Shown: positions 33,381 to 42,988 of the stretch, piece by piece
Numbering within the stretch: position 1 is the stretch's first letter
Layout: every line of letters begins with the position of its first letter
Source: Yinghuangia soli
GTDB lineage: Bacteria > Actinomycetota > Actinomycetes > Streptomycetales > Streptomycetaceae
Reading direction: 5' to 3'
NCBI RefSeq assembly: GCF_021502675.1
Contig: NZ_JAKFHA010000008.1
Location: forward strand, 97,644 to 161,643
DNA length: 64,000 nt
Made by a program: the position numbers and the translations under genes
The notes under the pieces: model-generated
The model's database searches: none
What the model was told of the DNA's origin: nothing
What the model saw: only the letters and a program-made list of their open reading frames with translations

Positions 33381-34259
33381 ATGCCGAACTACACGTCCTG
33401 GGACGACACCAAGCTGTGGTACGAGCGCACCGGTACGGGCACCGGCGTGCCCCTACTGGTGCTGCCCGGCGGCCCGGGAATGGACGCCCGCTACCTCGAC
33501 GACCTCGCCGGTCTCGGCCGGGACCGCGACGCGGTGTTCCTCGACCCGCGCGCCACCGGCCGCTCCGGAGTCCCGCAGGACCGGTCCACCGTCGCCTTCA
33601 CCGCGCAGGCCCGCGACGTCGAGGCGCTCCGCGGCCATCTGGGCGCGGACCGCGTCGACGTCCTCGGCCACTCGGCAGGCTGCCTGGTCGCGCAGGAGTA
33701 CGCGGCCGCGCACCCGGAGCGCGTCCGGCGGCTCGTCCTGGTGACGCCGGTCGGCCGCGCCGCCCGCGAACCCGACCCCGCCGAAATCGCCGCGCTGCGT
33801 GCCGCACGCTCCGCCGAGCCCTGGTACGCGAGTGCCGCCGAGGCTGACCGGCGGCTCGCCGAAGGCGGGCTCACGGCGGAGCGGCAGAGCGTGCTTAGCG
33901 CGCACCTGACCCCCTTCTTCTGGTACCGCTGGGACGACGAGACGCAGGCCGCGTACGCGCGCGGACAGGGGGCCGCGCTGCCGTGGCTGCGCGAGGCGTT
34001 CTACGCCGGCTCGGCGACCTCGGACACGGCCGACGAGCGCCTGGCCCGCCTGGCCGCGGCACGAACTCCCGTGCTGGTCCTGGCGGGTGCCTACGACGGA
34101 ATGATCGGGACCGCTCCCGCCCGCCTGGCCGCCGCGCTCCACCCCGGCAGCCGTCTGGAGATCCTGCCGCGGTCCGGGCACCGCCCATGGGTGGAGGAGC
34201 CTGGCCTTTTCCGCAGCCTGGTGGCCGGCTTCCTGGACGCAGCGGACGGGCGTCCCTGA
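33381..34259 (+). CDS. Alpha/beta hydrolase (proline iminopeptidase-like)
   Basis: A 292-residue alpha/beta hydrolase with the oxyanion loop LPGGPGMDARYL, nucleophile motif GHSAG, acid in LAGAYDGM and His in RSGHRPWVE. The GGPG motif and overall length are those of proline iminopeptidases and related esterases. No signal peptide is present. ATG 33381 fits the domain start; the ribosome site is weak. Substrate remains open. Confidence 0.8.
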   Translation: MPNYTSWDDTKLWYERTGTGTGVPLLVLPGGPGMDARYLDDLAGLGRDRDAVFLDPRATGRSGVPQDRSTVAFTAQARDVEALRGHLGADRVDVLGHSAGCLVAQEYAAAHPERVRRLVLVTPVGRAAREPDPAEIAALRAARSAEPWYASAAEADRRLAEGGLTAERQSVLSAHLTPFFWYRWDDETQAAYARGQGAALPWLREAFYAGSATSDTADERLARLAAARTPVLVLAGAYDGMIGTAPARLAAALHPGSRLEILPRSGHRPWVEEPGLFRSLVAGFLDAADGRP

Positions 34260-34404
34260 CGGGCCTTTGTCCCTGTCCGGAACTCCGGGGGGCGAACCCC
34301 GGTCCGAAGCCGAGCCGCACCCGCGCCGAACCCGGGCAGCACGCCGCGCCGCCGCCCGCGCCGATCGCAGGGCAACCTTTCCGTGCGCCCGTGCTGTTCA
34401 GCCG

Positions 34405-34415
34405 GTGACAGTCAC
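34405..34415. promoter_or_regulatory. GTGAC-A-GTCAC dyad upstream of the sigma factor gene
   Basis: A perfect dyad 28 bp before the sigma factor start. A GGAAC box at 34278-34282, typical of ECF -35 elements, lies further upstream, so self-regulated transcription is possible. Both assignments are tentative. Confidence 0.3.
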
Positions 34416-34442
34416 TGCGGACAACAAAGGGGGGCGCAGTCC

Positions 34443-34979
34443 ATGGCCGATGATCCACCGGGGTTCCAGGACTACATAGCCGCGCGTCGCGATCACCTGG
34501 TGCGCGTCGCGGTCCTGCTGACCGGGGACCGGCACCAGGCGGAAGACCTCGTGCAGGCCGCACTCGTACGGGTGTGGCCGAAGTGGCGGCGCGTCAGCCG
34601 GGGCGAGAACGTCGACGCCTACGTGCGCCGCGTACTCACCAGCACATTCCTCAACTGGCGCCGCCGCTTGTGGTCCCGTGAACACCCGACCGACGTCCAC
34701 GCCGACGCGGGCCTGCTCGACCGGGCCGATGGCGGCGACGCCTACGCCGTCGTCGACAACGCGGGTGTGCTGCTGCCCGCCCTGCGCCGCCTGCCGCCCC
34801 GGCAGCGCGCGGTCGTCGTGCTGCGCTACTACGCCGACCTCGGCGAGGCCGAGGTCGCGGAAACGCTCGGCTGCAGCGTCGGCACCGTCAAGAGCCAAGC
34901 CCACAAAGGACTCAAGGCACTGCGCGAGGAACTCGCCCCGCGGTACGCAGCCCCCTCGAACGGAAGGGTCACGGCATGA
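34443..34979 (+). CDS. ECF RNA polymerase sigma factor, SigE family
   Basis: A 178-residue extracytoplasmic-function sigma factor with region 2 (LLTGDRHQAEDLVQAALVRVW, about 25-46) for -10 recognition and region 4 (LRRLPPRQRAVVVLRYYADLGEAEVAETLGCSVGTVKSQAHKG, about 112-155) for -35 recognition. It belongs to the SigE-family ECF group common in Streptomyces. ATG 34443 follows AAAGGGGGG by eight bases. Its stop overlaps the next gene as ATGA, and that gene encodes a membrane protein, the usual layout of a sigma factor and its membrane-bound controller. Confidence 0.9.
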   Translation: MADDPPGFQDYIAARRDHLVRVAVLLTGDRHQAEDLVQAALVRVWPKWRRVSRGENVDAYVRRVLTSTFLNWRRRLWSREHPTDVHADAGLLDRADGGDAYAVVDNAGVLLPALRRLPPRQRAVVVLRYYADLGEAEVAETLGCSVGTVKSQAHKGLKALREELAPRYAAPSNGRVTA

Positions 34980-35782
34980 CCATCGGACCGCACGGCACGG
35001 AATCCCCAGTCGACACCGCGGAGGACGCCGCCCTGGTACGCGACGCCCTCCACGGCGAGGTGGCACATGTCATCGCCGGCCCCGATCTATACGCGCGGGT
35101 GGCCACCGGGGCGCGGGTCCGGCGCCGCCGCCGGACGACCGCCTTTGCCGCCGCGGCCGCGGTGGCCGCCGTTGCGGTGACCGGCGCAGTGGACCCGTTC
35201 GGCTGGCGCGGCGGAACGGAAAGGGCCACCGTGGCCCGACCTGGAGCCACACCGTCGAGCCTGTCCACGCAGACCGGAACGGCGATGCGGGACTGCCCCG
35301 CGACATTTGCCGAAGCGTCCAGCCCCAGCGTTTCCGACGGGCCTCTGCTGCCGGCCAAGCCGGGGGCCATGCTCCTGTGCGTCTACACGCAGGGGACGAG
35401 CGACTATTGGACGCCCCCTCCCGGGGCCATCCTCAACCCGGACGGCAAGACCTACCAAGATGTCACCCCGACCCCGCCCAAGATCACCTGGAAGGTGGAC
35501 AGCAAGCTATTCTCGGACGCCGAAGCCGAGGAAATGGCCGCCGCGCTGAACGGCCAGGCCTCGGAGCCGTATCGGGCGCCGGGGTACGTCGGCCCGGATG
35601 GTGTCCAAGTCGGGGATTGTCTGATGGCCGGACCCATCCACGTGCTGTTCTTCCGCAACGCGGCCGGCCAGGAGGCCACACTCCGGGAGTCCAGTTGCTT
35701 CACCTCCCTGAACGACGGGCGGATCTCCATCCGGAAGCCTCAGGCGTGGATCACCCTGACCGACGGGATGATCCGCGACTGA
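34976..35782 (+). CDS. Membrane-anchored protein coupled to the ECF sigma factor, possible anti-sigma
   Basis: A 268-residue protein with an acidic cytosolic segment (1-45), a basic stop-transfer stretch (RVRRRRR), one membrane helix (about 55-72) and an external domain with four cysteines. Its position, translationally coupled to an ECF sigma gene, and its topology fit an anti-sigma factor or sensor. No zinc anti-sigma motif (HxxxCxxC) is visible, so it would be a divergent type. Proteins of this layout are common behind SigE-family sigma genes in Streptomyces. Confidence 0.6.
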   Translation: MTIGPHGTESPVDTAEDAALVRDALHGEVAHVIAGPDLYARVATGARVRRRRRTTAFAAAAAVAAVAVTGAVDPFGWRGGTERATVARPGATPSSLSTQTGTAMRDCPATFAEASSPSVSDGPLLPAKPGAMLLCVYTQGTSDYWTPPPGAILNPDGKTYQDVTPTPPKITWKVDSKLFSDAEAEEMAAALNGQASEPYRAPGYVGPDGVQVGDCLMAGPIHVLFFRNAAGQEATLRESSCFTSLNDGRISIRKPQAWITLTDGMIRD

Positions 35783-35795
35783 CCCGCAGCGGCCC

Positions 35796-35824
35796 GGCGG
35801 CCGAGCGCCCGTGCGCCGGCCGCC
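35796..35824. terminator. Hairpin between convergent genes
   Basis: GGCGGCCG (35796-35803) pairs with CGGCCGCC (35817-35824) around a 13-base loop. It lies between the sigma/anti-sigma unit and the convergent carboxylesterase gene. Confidence 0.5.
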
Positions 35825-35847
35825 AGATGCCGCTCCCGGACCCGGAC

Positions 35848-37392
<1,545 letters not shown>

Positions 37393-37578
37393 GTTCCGCC
37401 TCCGCTGCCGTTCCCGTGCCGGTCCGCCGGTCTGCCGGTCCATCCGTGCCGCAACCGCGCGCGGCAAGGTGCTCCGGGACCATCAAACAACGCAAATGTT
37501 GCCGCGCTCCGCGGCCGACGCGTTCCGGCGGGCCGTCCTCCCGCCGCATCGCCGCGATGCGGCTGGTTCACTGGCCCG

Positions 37579-38424
37579 GTGAACACACATGATCTCTGGC
37601 AGGTCGACGACCTCGACCTCGGCGGATACCTCGCCCGCATCGGCGTCCCCACCCGGGCCCCCGGACGAGCGGCGCTCGACGAACTGCACGAGGCGCACGT
37701 CCGGACCTTCACCTTCGACGACATCGACGTCTTCATCGGCGCGCCCCGCGGCGTGGACCTCGCGACGCTGCAGGAGAAGTTCGTGGTCCGCGGCCGCGGC
37801 GGCTACTGCTTCGAGCACTCGACGGTCTTCGCCGCGGCACTCCAGCAGCTCGGTTACGAGGTGCGCCGGCACCTCGGGCGCGTCGGCGACCCCGCGGACG
37901 GGCAGCAGGGCCGCACCCACATGGTGGTCGAGGCCGTCGTGGACGGGCAGCGGCTGCTGTGCGACCCCGGCTTCGGCATGAGCCTGCTGCGCCCGGTCCC
38001 GCTGGAGGACGGCGTCGAGGACGAGCACCTCGGCTGGCGCTACCGCATCGACCGGCGCGGCGACGTGTGGGACATGCGCCGGTGGCGCGACGGCGGCTGG
38101 ATGATGATGCACTCCACCGACGAACTGGAAGTGCTGCCCAGCGACGTCGTGATCGCCGACTACTACACGGGCACCCACCCCGAGTCGCACTTCAAGCGCA
38201 CGCTCATGCTCACCCGCCACCTCCCGGGCCGGCACGTCACCCTCACCCAGGCGACCGTCACCGTGCGCGAGGCCGGCAAGCCCACCGAGAACCGCCCGCT
38301 GCGGGACGGCGAACTGGCGGAGTGGCTGCGCGTCCTGGAGGTCCCGCTCACCGCGGACGAGGAGGAACTGCTCCTGACCCGCGCCGCCGAGGAAACGGCC
38401 AAGCAGGCGGCGGCCCGGGCCTGA
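37579..38424 (+). CDS. nat: Arylamine N-acetyltransferase
   Basis: A 281-residue NAT that moves acetyl from acetyl-CoA to arylamines, arylhydroxylamines or hydrazines. The catalytic triad is complete: Cys77 in RGRGGYCFEHS, His114 in RTHMVV and Asp129 in CDPGFG. It starts at GTG 37579 with no ribosome box. It ends just outside the hydrazine-type cluster and is convergent to its last gene; a 12-bp hairpin separates them. Because NATs accept hydrazines (isoniazid is the known example), a role in tailoring or detoxifying cluster intermediates is possible, but chance neighbourhood is equally so. Confidence 0.88.
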   Translation: MNTHDLWQVDDLDLGGYLARIGVPTRAPGRAALDELHEAHVRTFTFDDIDVFIGAPRGVDLATLQEKFVVRGRGGYCFEHSTVFAAALQQLGYEVRRHLGRVGDPADGQQGRTHMVVEAVVDGQRLLCDPGFGMSLLRPVPLEDGVEDEHLGWRYRIDRRGDVWDMRRWRDGGWMMMHSTDELEVLPSDVVIADYYTGTHPESHFKRTLMLTRHLPGRHVTLTQATVTVREAGKPTENRPLRDGELAEWLRVLEVPLTADEEELLLTRAAEETAKQAAARA

Positions 38425-38455
38425 CCCGCACGCGGCAAGGCCCCGGAAGCGACAG

Positions 38456-38499
38456 GGGTCGCGAACAGCTGCTCTACGTACCAGCAGTGTTCGCGACCC
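38456..38499. terminator. Bidirectional hairpin at the end of the biosynthetic operon
   Basis: GGGTCGCGAACA (38456-38467) pairs perfectly with 38488-38499, and an inner CTGCT/AGCAG helix extends it. It lies between the convergent nat gene and the last gene of the minus-strand cluster, and marks the left border of the cluster. Confidence 0.75.
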
Positions 38500-38536
38500 T
38501 TCGCCGCCCGGCGGGACCGCCCCCGTGTGACTGCGC

Positions 38537-39127
38537 TCAGACGGGGAGAGTCAGCAGGTGTTCCTTCACCTTGGGCCACTCGCCGCGCAGCACGCTGTAG
38601 AAGATCGCGTCGCGGCGCCGGCCGCCCGGCATGTAGTTGAAGCTCCGCAGGGTCCCTTCCTCCACCGCACCGATGTTGCGGAGGCCCTGCCGCGCCTGCA
38701 GGTTGAGGATGTCGGTCTTGAACTCGACGCGCTCCGCGCCCAGTTGCTCGAAAGCGTGCTCCAGCAGCAGGTACTTCGCCCAGCGGTTGACGCCCTTGCC
38801 GCGGAAGTCGCGGCCCAGCCAGGACCAGCCGATCTCCAGCCGCGCGTCCGCCTCGGCCATATTGCCGAAGCTCATGCTGCCGGCGATCCGCCCCGACGCC
38901 TTGTCGGTCACGATGAACACGACCCGCCGCCCGGCCGCCTGATCGGCCAGGCAGGTGTCGAAGAAGACCTTGTAGTCCTCGTCGCTCTCGACCGCCGAGA
39001 CGAAGTACCGCCAGATGTCCGGGTCCATCGCGACGGCGTGCAGGCCCTCGCGGTCGTCCTCGGTCACCGGCGCGAGGCGCACGTGGTCGTTTTCCAGGAC
39101 GGCGGGCGCCTTGGTGGCCCAGGTCAT
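38537..39127 (-). CDS. GNAT acyltransferase (RimJ/RimL-like, Tri31-type position)
   Basis: A 196-residue GNAT protein with the acetyl-CoA loop DFRGKGVNRWAKYLLLEHAF (about 112-131; R/Q-x-x-G-x-G/A motif) and an N-terminal VRLAPVTEDD segment typical of RimJ/RimL-type acyltransferases. It is the last gene of the operon, three bases after the ACP gene. In the triacsin pathway a GNAT in the same place acylates (succinylates) hydrazinoacetic acid before ACP loading. That role is inferred here from gene order; the acyl donor is not determined by sequence. Confidence 0.8.
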   Translation of the reverse strand: MTWATKAPAVLENDHVRLAPVTEDDREGLHAVAMDPDIWRYFVSAVESDEDYKVFFDTCLADQAAGRRVVFIVTDKASGRIAGSMSFGNMAEADARLEIGWSWLGRDFRGKGVNRWAKYLLLEHAFEQLGAERVEFKTDILNLQARQGLRNIGAVEEGTLRSFNYMPGGRRRDAIFYSVLRGEWPKVKEHLLTLPV

Positions 39128-39130
39128 AGG

Positions 39131-39418
39131 TCAGGCTCCATGGTTCGAGGTGGGCGCCGAGGCGGGTGCCGCGTGCCGGCCGAGGGCCTCGGTGACGTCG
39201 CGCAGCGTGCGCATCTCGGCGAGGTCCTCCTCGGTGAAGTGGGCGAGGTCGACGCCGGTAGCCTCGCACAGCTCGGTCAGGAACAGGACCTTGTTGAGCG
39301 AGGTCAGCGCATACGAGCCGGCCATGTCGGCGTCCAGGTCGAGGCTGGCGGGGGCGACGTCGCGGGTCAGGACGGCGGAGAACTGCTCGCGCGCTGCGGT
39401 TTCCACATCAGCGGGCAT
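39131..39418 (-). CDS. Acyl carrier protein with TSL instead of DSL motif
   Basis: A 95-residue carrier protein. The helix-II serine is Ser40 in YALTSLNKVLFL; the usual Asp before it is Thr, which is uncommon because that residue helps PPTase recognition. The cluster PPTase may have adapted to it. ATG 39418 lies five bases after AGGAGGG and overlaps the ligase gene by 11 bp. It is flanked by the GNAT and the ANL ligase, so it probably carries the acylated hydrazinoacetyl unit, like Tri30 in triacsin biosynthesis. The last 12 residues are a flexible Ala/Pro/Ser tail. Confidence 0.8.
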   Translation of the reverse strand: MPADVETAAREQFSAVLTRDVAPASLDLDADMAGSYALTSLNKVLFLTELCEATGVDLAHFTEEDLAEMRTLRDVTEALGRHAAPASAPTSNHGA

Positions 39419-40940
39419 GGATTCCCTCCTCGGGGTCGTGGACGGCATCGTGGTACGCGGCGAGGATCTGCTGCCGCTTGGGCTTGTACTGCGAGGTCAG
39501 CAGGCCGTTGCCGATGCTGAACGGCGGATCGGCGACGACGACCCGGCTGATCCGCTCGTCGGCGGCCACCGCGGCGTTGGTGGCCGCCAGCCGCGCCGCG
39601 ACGGCCCCGAGGTCGGCGGCCTCGGCGGCCGGGGAGACGACCGCGACCAAGTCGGTCTGCCCGGGGCAGAAGAGCACGCACTCGGCGATCGCCGGGTCGG
39701 CCTTCATCAGCTCCTCGATCGGCCGGACGACGACCTTCTTGCCGTTGTCCAGCACGATGACGTCGTCGGCCCGGCCGCGGATGAACAGGAACCCGTCGTC
39801 GTCCAGATAGCCCAGATCGCCGGTGCGCACCGTCCCGTCCGGGCCGAAGATGCGCTCCGAGTCGCCCGGCTTGGCGTAGATGTAGTGGTCGTTGACCGGA
39901 TGGTCGCTGCGCACGCTCACCACGCCGTCCGCATCGATCAGGACGTGCTTGCCGCGGAGCACCTGGCCGACGCTGCCGTCCCGGTGCGCCTTGGGGTGGT
40001 TCTTGGTGACGATGCAGGTCTCGTTGAGCCCGTAGCCCTCGTAGATGGGCAGTCCGGCGTCCGCGAAGAAGCCCAGCATGCTCGGCGCGGCCGGCGCCGA
40101 GCCGGTCCACAGGTAGCGGATGCGGTCGCCGAAGACGGCCTGCGCCTCCTCGGCGAGGGTCCGGTCGCCGCCGGCGCGGCGCAGCCGGGCCTCGATCTGC
40201 CGCTTGGCGGTCTCGAAGAACGCCGGCACGCCCATGACCACGGTCGGCCGCGCGCGGCGCAGCGCCGCGAAGGCCGCCTCGTACGTGCTGACCGTGACGT
40301 CGTGGCCGTTCAGCAGCGCCGAGTAGACCCAGTAGCGCTGCTGCAGCAGGGACAGCGGCAGGAACACGAACAAGTCGTCGCCCGGGCCGTGTTCGAAGAT
40401 CTCCTGGACGGCCAGCAGCGAGCTGTCGATGCTGCCCGCGGTGGCGCCGAGGCCCTTGGGCTCGCCGGTGCTGCCGGAGGTGAACTTGACGGTGGTGACG
40501 TCGCCGGCCGCCCAGTCCGGGGGCGGCGGCAGCACCGGCAGCGGCTCCGCGGCGCCGTCCGGGGCCGCCCAGGCCGCGACCTCGGCCATCGGCACGATCC
40601 CGGGCGCGTCGGCCGGGCGGTCGGTGAACAGCAGCGTGATCGCGTAGCGGTCCATCAGCGCCCGGGACGCCTCGAACTTGCCCGGTTCCAGGCCCGCGGT
40701 CTCGGCCTTCAGGCGCAGCGCCGCGAGGTCCAGCAGGACCCATTCGAGGCTGTTGGCGGCCAGGATGCCGATCCGGTCGCCGGGCCGTACGCCTTGGGCC
40801 AGCAGCCGCTGCGCCACCCGCTCGGCGCGCACGACGAGTTCGGCCAGCGGGATGCTCTGCGTGCCGAGCAGGCTGGCGACGGCTATGTGCCCGGGGGCCG
40901 GCCCGCCCGTGAAGAGCCGGCCCAGGGTGTCCCCGGTCAT
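39408..40940 (-). CDS. ANL-family acyl-ACP ligase (AMP-forming)
   Basis: A 510-residue adenylate-forming enzyme. P-loop motif KFTSGSTGEPKG is at about 151-162, the A5-type motif YEGYGLNET follows, then TGDLGYLDDDGFLFIRGR with the Arg/Asp of the hinge, and a C-terminal catalytic lysine in TSQYKPKRQ. The N-terminal domain is somewhat short. It sits between the ACP gene and the hydrazine-synthase gene, with overlaps on both sides, so it probably activates the hydrazinoacetate derivative and loads it on the neighbouring ACP (Tri29-like). Specificity is inferred from position only. Confidence 0.82.
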   Translation of the reverse strand: MTGDTLGRLFTGGPAPGHIAVASLLGTQSIPLAELVVRAERVAQRLLAQGVRPGDRIGILAANSLEWVLLDLAALRLKAETAGLEPGKFEASRALMDRYAITLLFTDRPADAPGIVPMAEVAAWAAPDGAAEPLPVLPPPPDWAAGDVTTVKFTSGSTGEPKGLGATAGSIDSSLLAVQEIFEHGPGDDLFVFLPLSLLQQRYWVYSALLNGHDVTVSTYEAAFAALRRARPTVVMGVPAFFETAKRQIEARLRRAGGDRTLAEEAQAVFGDRIRYLWTGSAPAAPSMLGFFADAGLPIYEGYGLNETCIVTKNHPKAHRDGSVGQVLRGKHVLIDADGVVSVRSDHPVNDHYIYAKPGDSERIFGPDGTVRTGDLGYLDDDGFLFIRGRADDVIVLDNGKKVVVRPIEELMKADPAIAECVLFCPGQTDLVAVVSPAAEAADLGAVAARLAATNAAVAADERISRVVVADPPFSIGNGLLTSQYKPKRQQILAAYHDAVHDPEEGIHAR

Positions 40941-42988
40941 CCCGCGTCCTCCTCGGCGGACGGCGGCGCGGACTGCGACGCGGGGGCCGGGTCAGAGGCC
41001 GGCGCGGACAGCGCGGCCGGGGTGAAGAACACCGCGTCCGCCAGCCGGATTTCCGTGCCCGGCGGCACCGGTTCGACCGCCTCGGGCCACACGGTGGCCT
41101 CGGGCAGGCCGAGCGCGGCGGCCAGCCGGCCCGCGAAGCGCGGCATCACCGGCACCGCGGCGGCTGCGAGCAGCCGGGCCGCGGTCAGCTCCAGCGCGAC
41201 GGCCGTGCGGGTCTCGTCCGGCCAGGCGGCGCTCTGCGCGGTGCGTGCCTCGCGCCGCGCGAACCGCACCGTGTCCCGGACGATCCCGTCGAGTTCGGCG
41301 GCGGCCTGGTTCAGCGAGAAGCCCTCGCTGCCCAGGCTCGCGGTGACGGCGTCGAGCCGGGTGCCGAGCCGGGCCAGGAAGCCGGAGTGCTCCGGCGTCC
41401 AGTTCCCCGAGTCGGGTGCCTTGCCGTCGTACTGCTTGGCGATCCGGGCGCCCAGGTCGTTCAGCCAGCTCTGCCAGGTGCCGATGAGGGTGTCGCGCAC
41501 CACCGCGTCGTACGCGTCGCGCCGGAAGTCGGTGCGCTCGTCCTCGGGCCGGTTCCGGGCGAGGAAGTACCGGACCGCGTCGACCGATTCGGGGGTGAGG
41601 ATCTCCTTGCCCCAGATCGCGTGCCGCCGGCTGGTGGAGAACTTGGCGCCTTCGAGCAGGTAGAACTCGTTGACGTGGTAGTCGATGTCCGGCGTCCAGT
41701 CCGGGTGCGCGAGCTGGTACAGCACCGGGTAGAGCACCGAGTGGTAGAAGCTGTTGTCGTAGCCGAAGAAGTGCACGATCTTCCAGTCGTGGCCCGGGTC
41801 CCCGGCCTGCCACTCCTTGCCCAGCCGGGCGCCCAGCGCCTCGATGCCGTGCAGGAAGCCGTACGACATCTCCGGCCAGACCCAGATGACCTGCCCGTCG
41901 ACGTCCTTCTCCGCGGGCGGCACACCCCACGAGGACGGGTGGCTGAGCGGGATGTGCAGCTCGGGGCGGGCGAACAGCCGGTCGGCCAGCTCGCGGAGCC
42001 GGGCCGGGACGCGGCCGAGCCGCTGGTGCGCGGCGACGTCGTCGCGGAACACGTGCAGCGGCAGCGACCAGCGGGCCAGCGGCGCACGCCGCGGCTCGCC
42101 GGATGACCCGCTCGACTGCGGATCCGCAAGGTCCGCCACGGTGTTGGGCTCGCCGCAGTCCTCGCAGATGTTGCCGCCGGTGGGCGCGCTGCACCCGGGG
42201 CAGCCGCCGGTGACGTCCACCTCGTACAGGTACTTTCCGCTCTCCGCGTCGAAGAGCGCGTCCTTCTCCGCGACCGAGGCCCAGCCCGAGGCGACCACGC
42301 GCGAGAAGAAGTCGCGCAGGCCGTCGCGGTAGCCCGGTGCGGTGTCGGTGACCGTGTACTGGTCGAGCGGGATGTCCATGAGCGCGAGGGTCTGCAGGAT
42401 CTCGGCGCTGTAGTAGGCCGCGGTCTCGGCGGGCTCGCGGCCTTCCTTGGCGGCCGCCGCGACCACGTAGCTCTGGTAGTCGTCGCTGCCGGTCAGGTGC
42501 CACGCGTCGGTGCCGTTCATGCGCTGGTACCGGACGTACGCGTCGGCGCCGAGGTACGGACCGGACAGGTGCCCGAGGTGCAGGTCCCCGTTGGGCGTGG
42601 GGGGAGTGGAGAAGACGAACACCGGGCGGCCGCCGAAGCCCGTCCGCTTCTGGTTCCGGGCCGACGCCAGGGCCCGGCCGGAGTCGCGCCAGTACTGGGT
42701 GAGGAAGACCAGGTCGGTCTCGCCGGTGTTCTCCAGCACGTGCGACTCGAACGGCTCGAACAGCGCCAGCGTGCCCGGCTGCGCGGGGTGGCGGCGGCCG
42801 TCCACCACGAACTCGCCGGTGCCCTCGACGATCACGAAGAACTCGGTCTCGTCGTGCTGGTGGCTGGTGGACGCCCCGCCCGGGGCGACCCGTCCCCAAC
42901 CGGCGCCCACACCGAGCCCGTCGATGCTGCTCATGCGGATGCCGAAGGCCGCATGGAGGGCCTCGGCGTCGTACCGGTCGTAGATCAT
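40937..42988 (-). CDS. Hydrazine synthetase: cupin / methionyl-tRNA synthetase-like didomain (Spb40/Tri28 family)
   Basis: A 683-residue fusion that marks this cluster. Residues 1-105 are a cupin with metal ligands His43, His45, Glu49 and His83. Residues 120-650 are a MetRS-like domain with HLGH (137-140) in place of HIGH, KFSTS (449-453) in place of KMSKS, and a zinc knuckle Cys263, Cys266, Cys275, Cys278. In s56-p1 and triacsin biosynthesis the family activates glycine with ATP and joins it to N6-hydroxylysine; the cupin then rearranges the ester to an N-N bond. It is not a housekeeping MetRS: it lacks a normal tRNA-binding C-terminus and lies between ANL-ligase and flavoenzyme genes, overlapping each by four bases. 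ATG 42988 is fixed by the ATGA overlap. Confidence 0.93.
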   Translation of the reverse strand: MIYDRYDAEALHAAFGIRMSSIDGLGVGAGWGRVAPGGASTSHQHDETEFFVIVEGTGEFVVDGRRHPAQPGTLALFEPFESHVLENTGETDLVFLTQYWRDSGRALASARNQKRTGFGGRPVFVFSTPPTPNGDLHLGHLSGPYLGADAYVRYQRMNGTDAWHLTGSDDYQSYVVAAAAKEGREPAETAAYYSAEILQTLALMDIPLDQYTVTDTAPGYRDGLRDFFSRVVASGWASVAEKDALFDAESGKYLYEVDVTGGCPGCSAPTGGNICEDCGEPNTVADLADPQSSGSSGEPRRAPLARWSLPLHVFRDDVAAHQRLGRVPARLRELADRLFARPELHIPLSHPSSWGVPPAEKDVDGQVIWVWPEMSYGFLHGIEALGARLGKEWQAGDPGHDWKIVHFFGYDNSFYHSVLYPVLYQLAHPDWTPDIDYHVNEFYLLEGAKFSTSRRHAIWGKEILTPESVDAVRYFLARNRPEDERTDFRRDAYDAVVRDTLIGTWQSWLNDLGARIAKQYDGKAPDSGNWTPEHSGFLARLGTRLDAVTASLGSEGFSLNQAAAELDGIVRDTVRFARREARTAQSAAWPDETRTAVALELTAARLLAAAAVPVMPRFAGRLAAALGLPEATVWPEAVEPVPPGTEIRLADAVFFTPAALSAPASDPAPASQSAPPSAEEDAG

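Noticed and set aside
40937-42988. Housekeeping methionyl-tRNA synthetase
   Set aside because: The fused cupin, the divergent KFSTS motif, the missing tRNA-binding end and the location between N-hydroxylase and ANL-ligase genes fit the hydrazine synthetase family instead.
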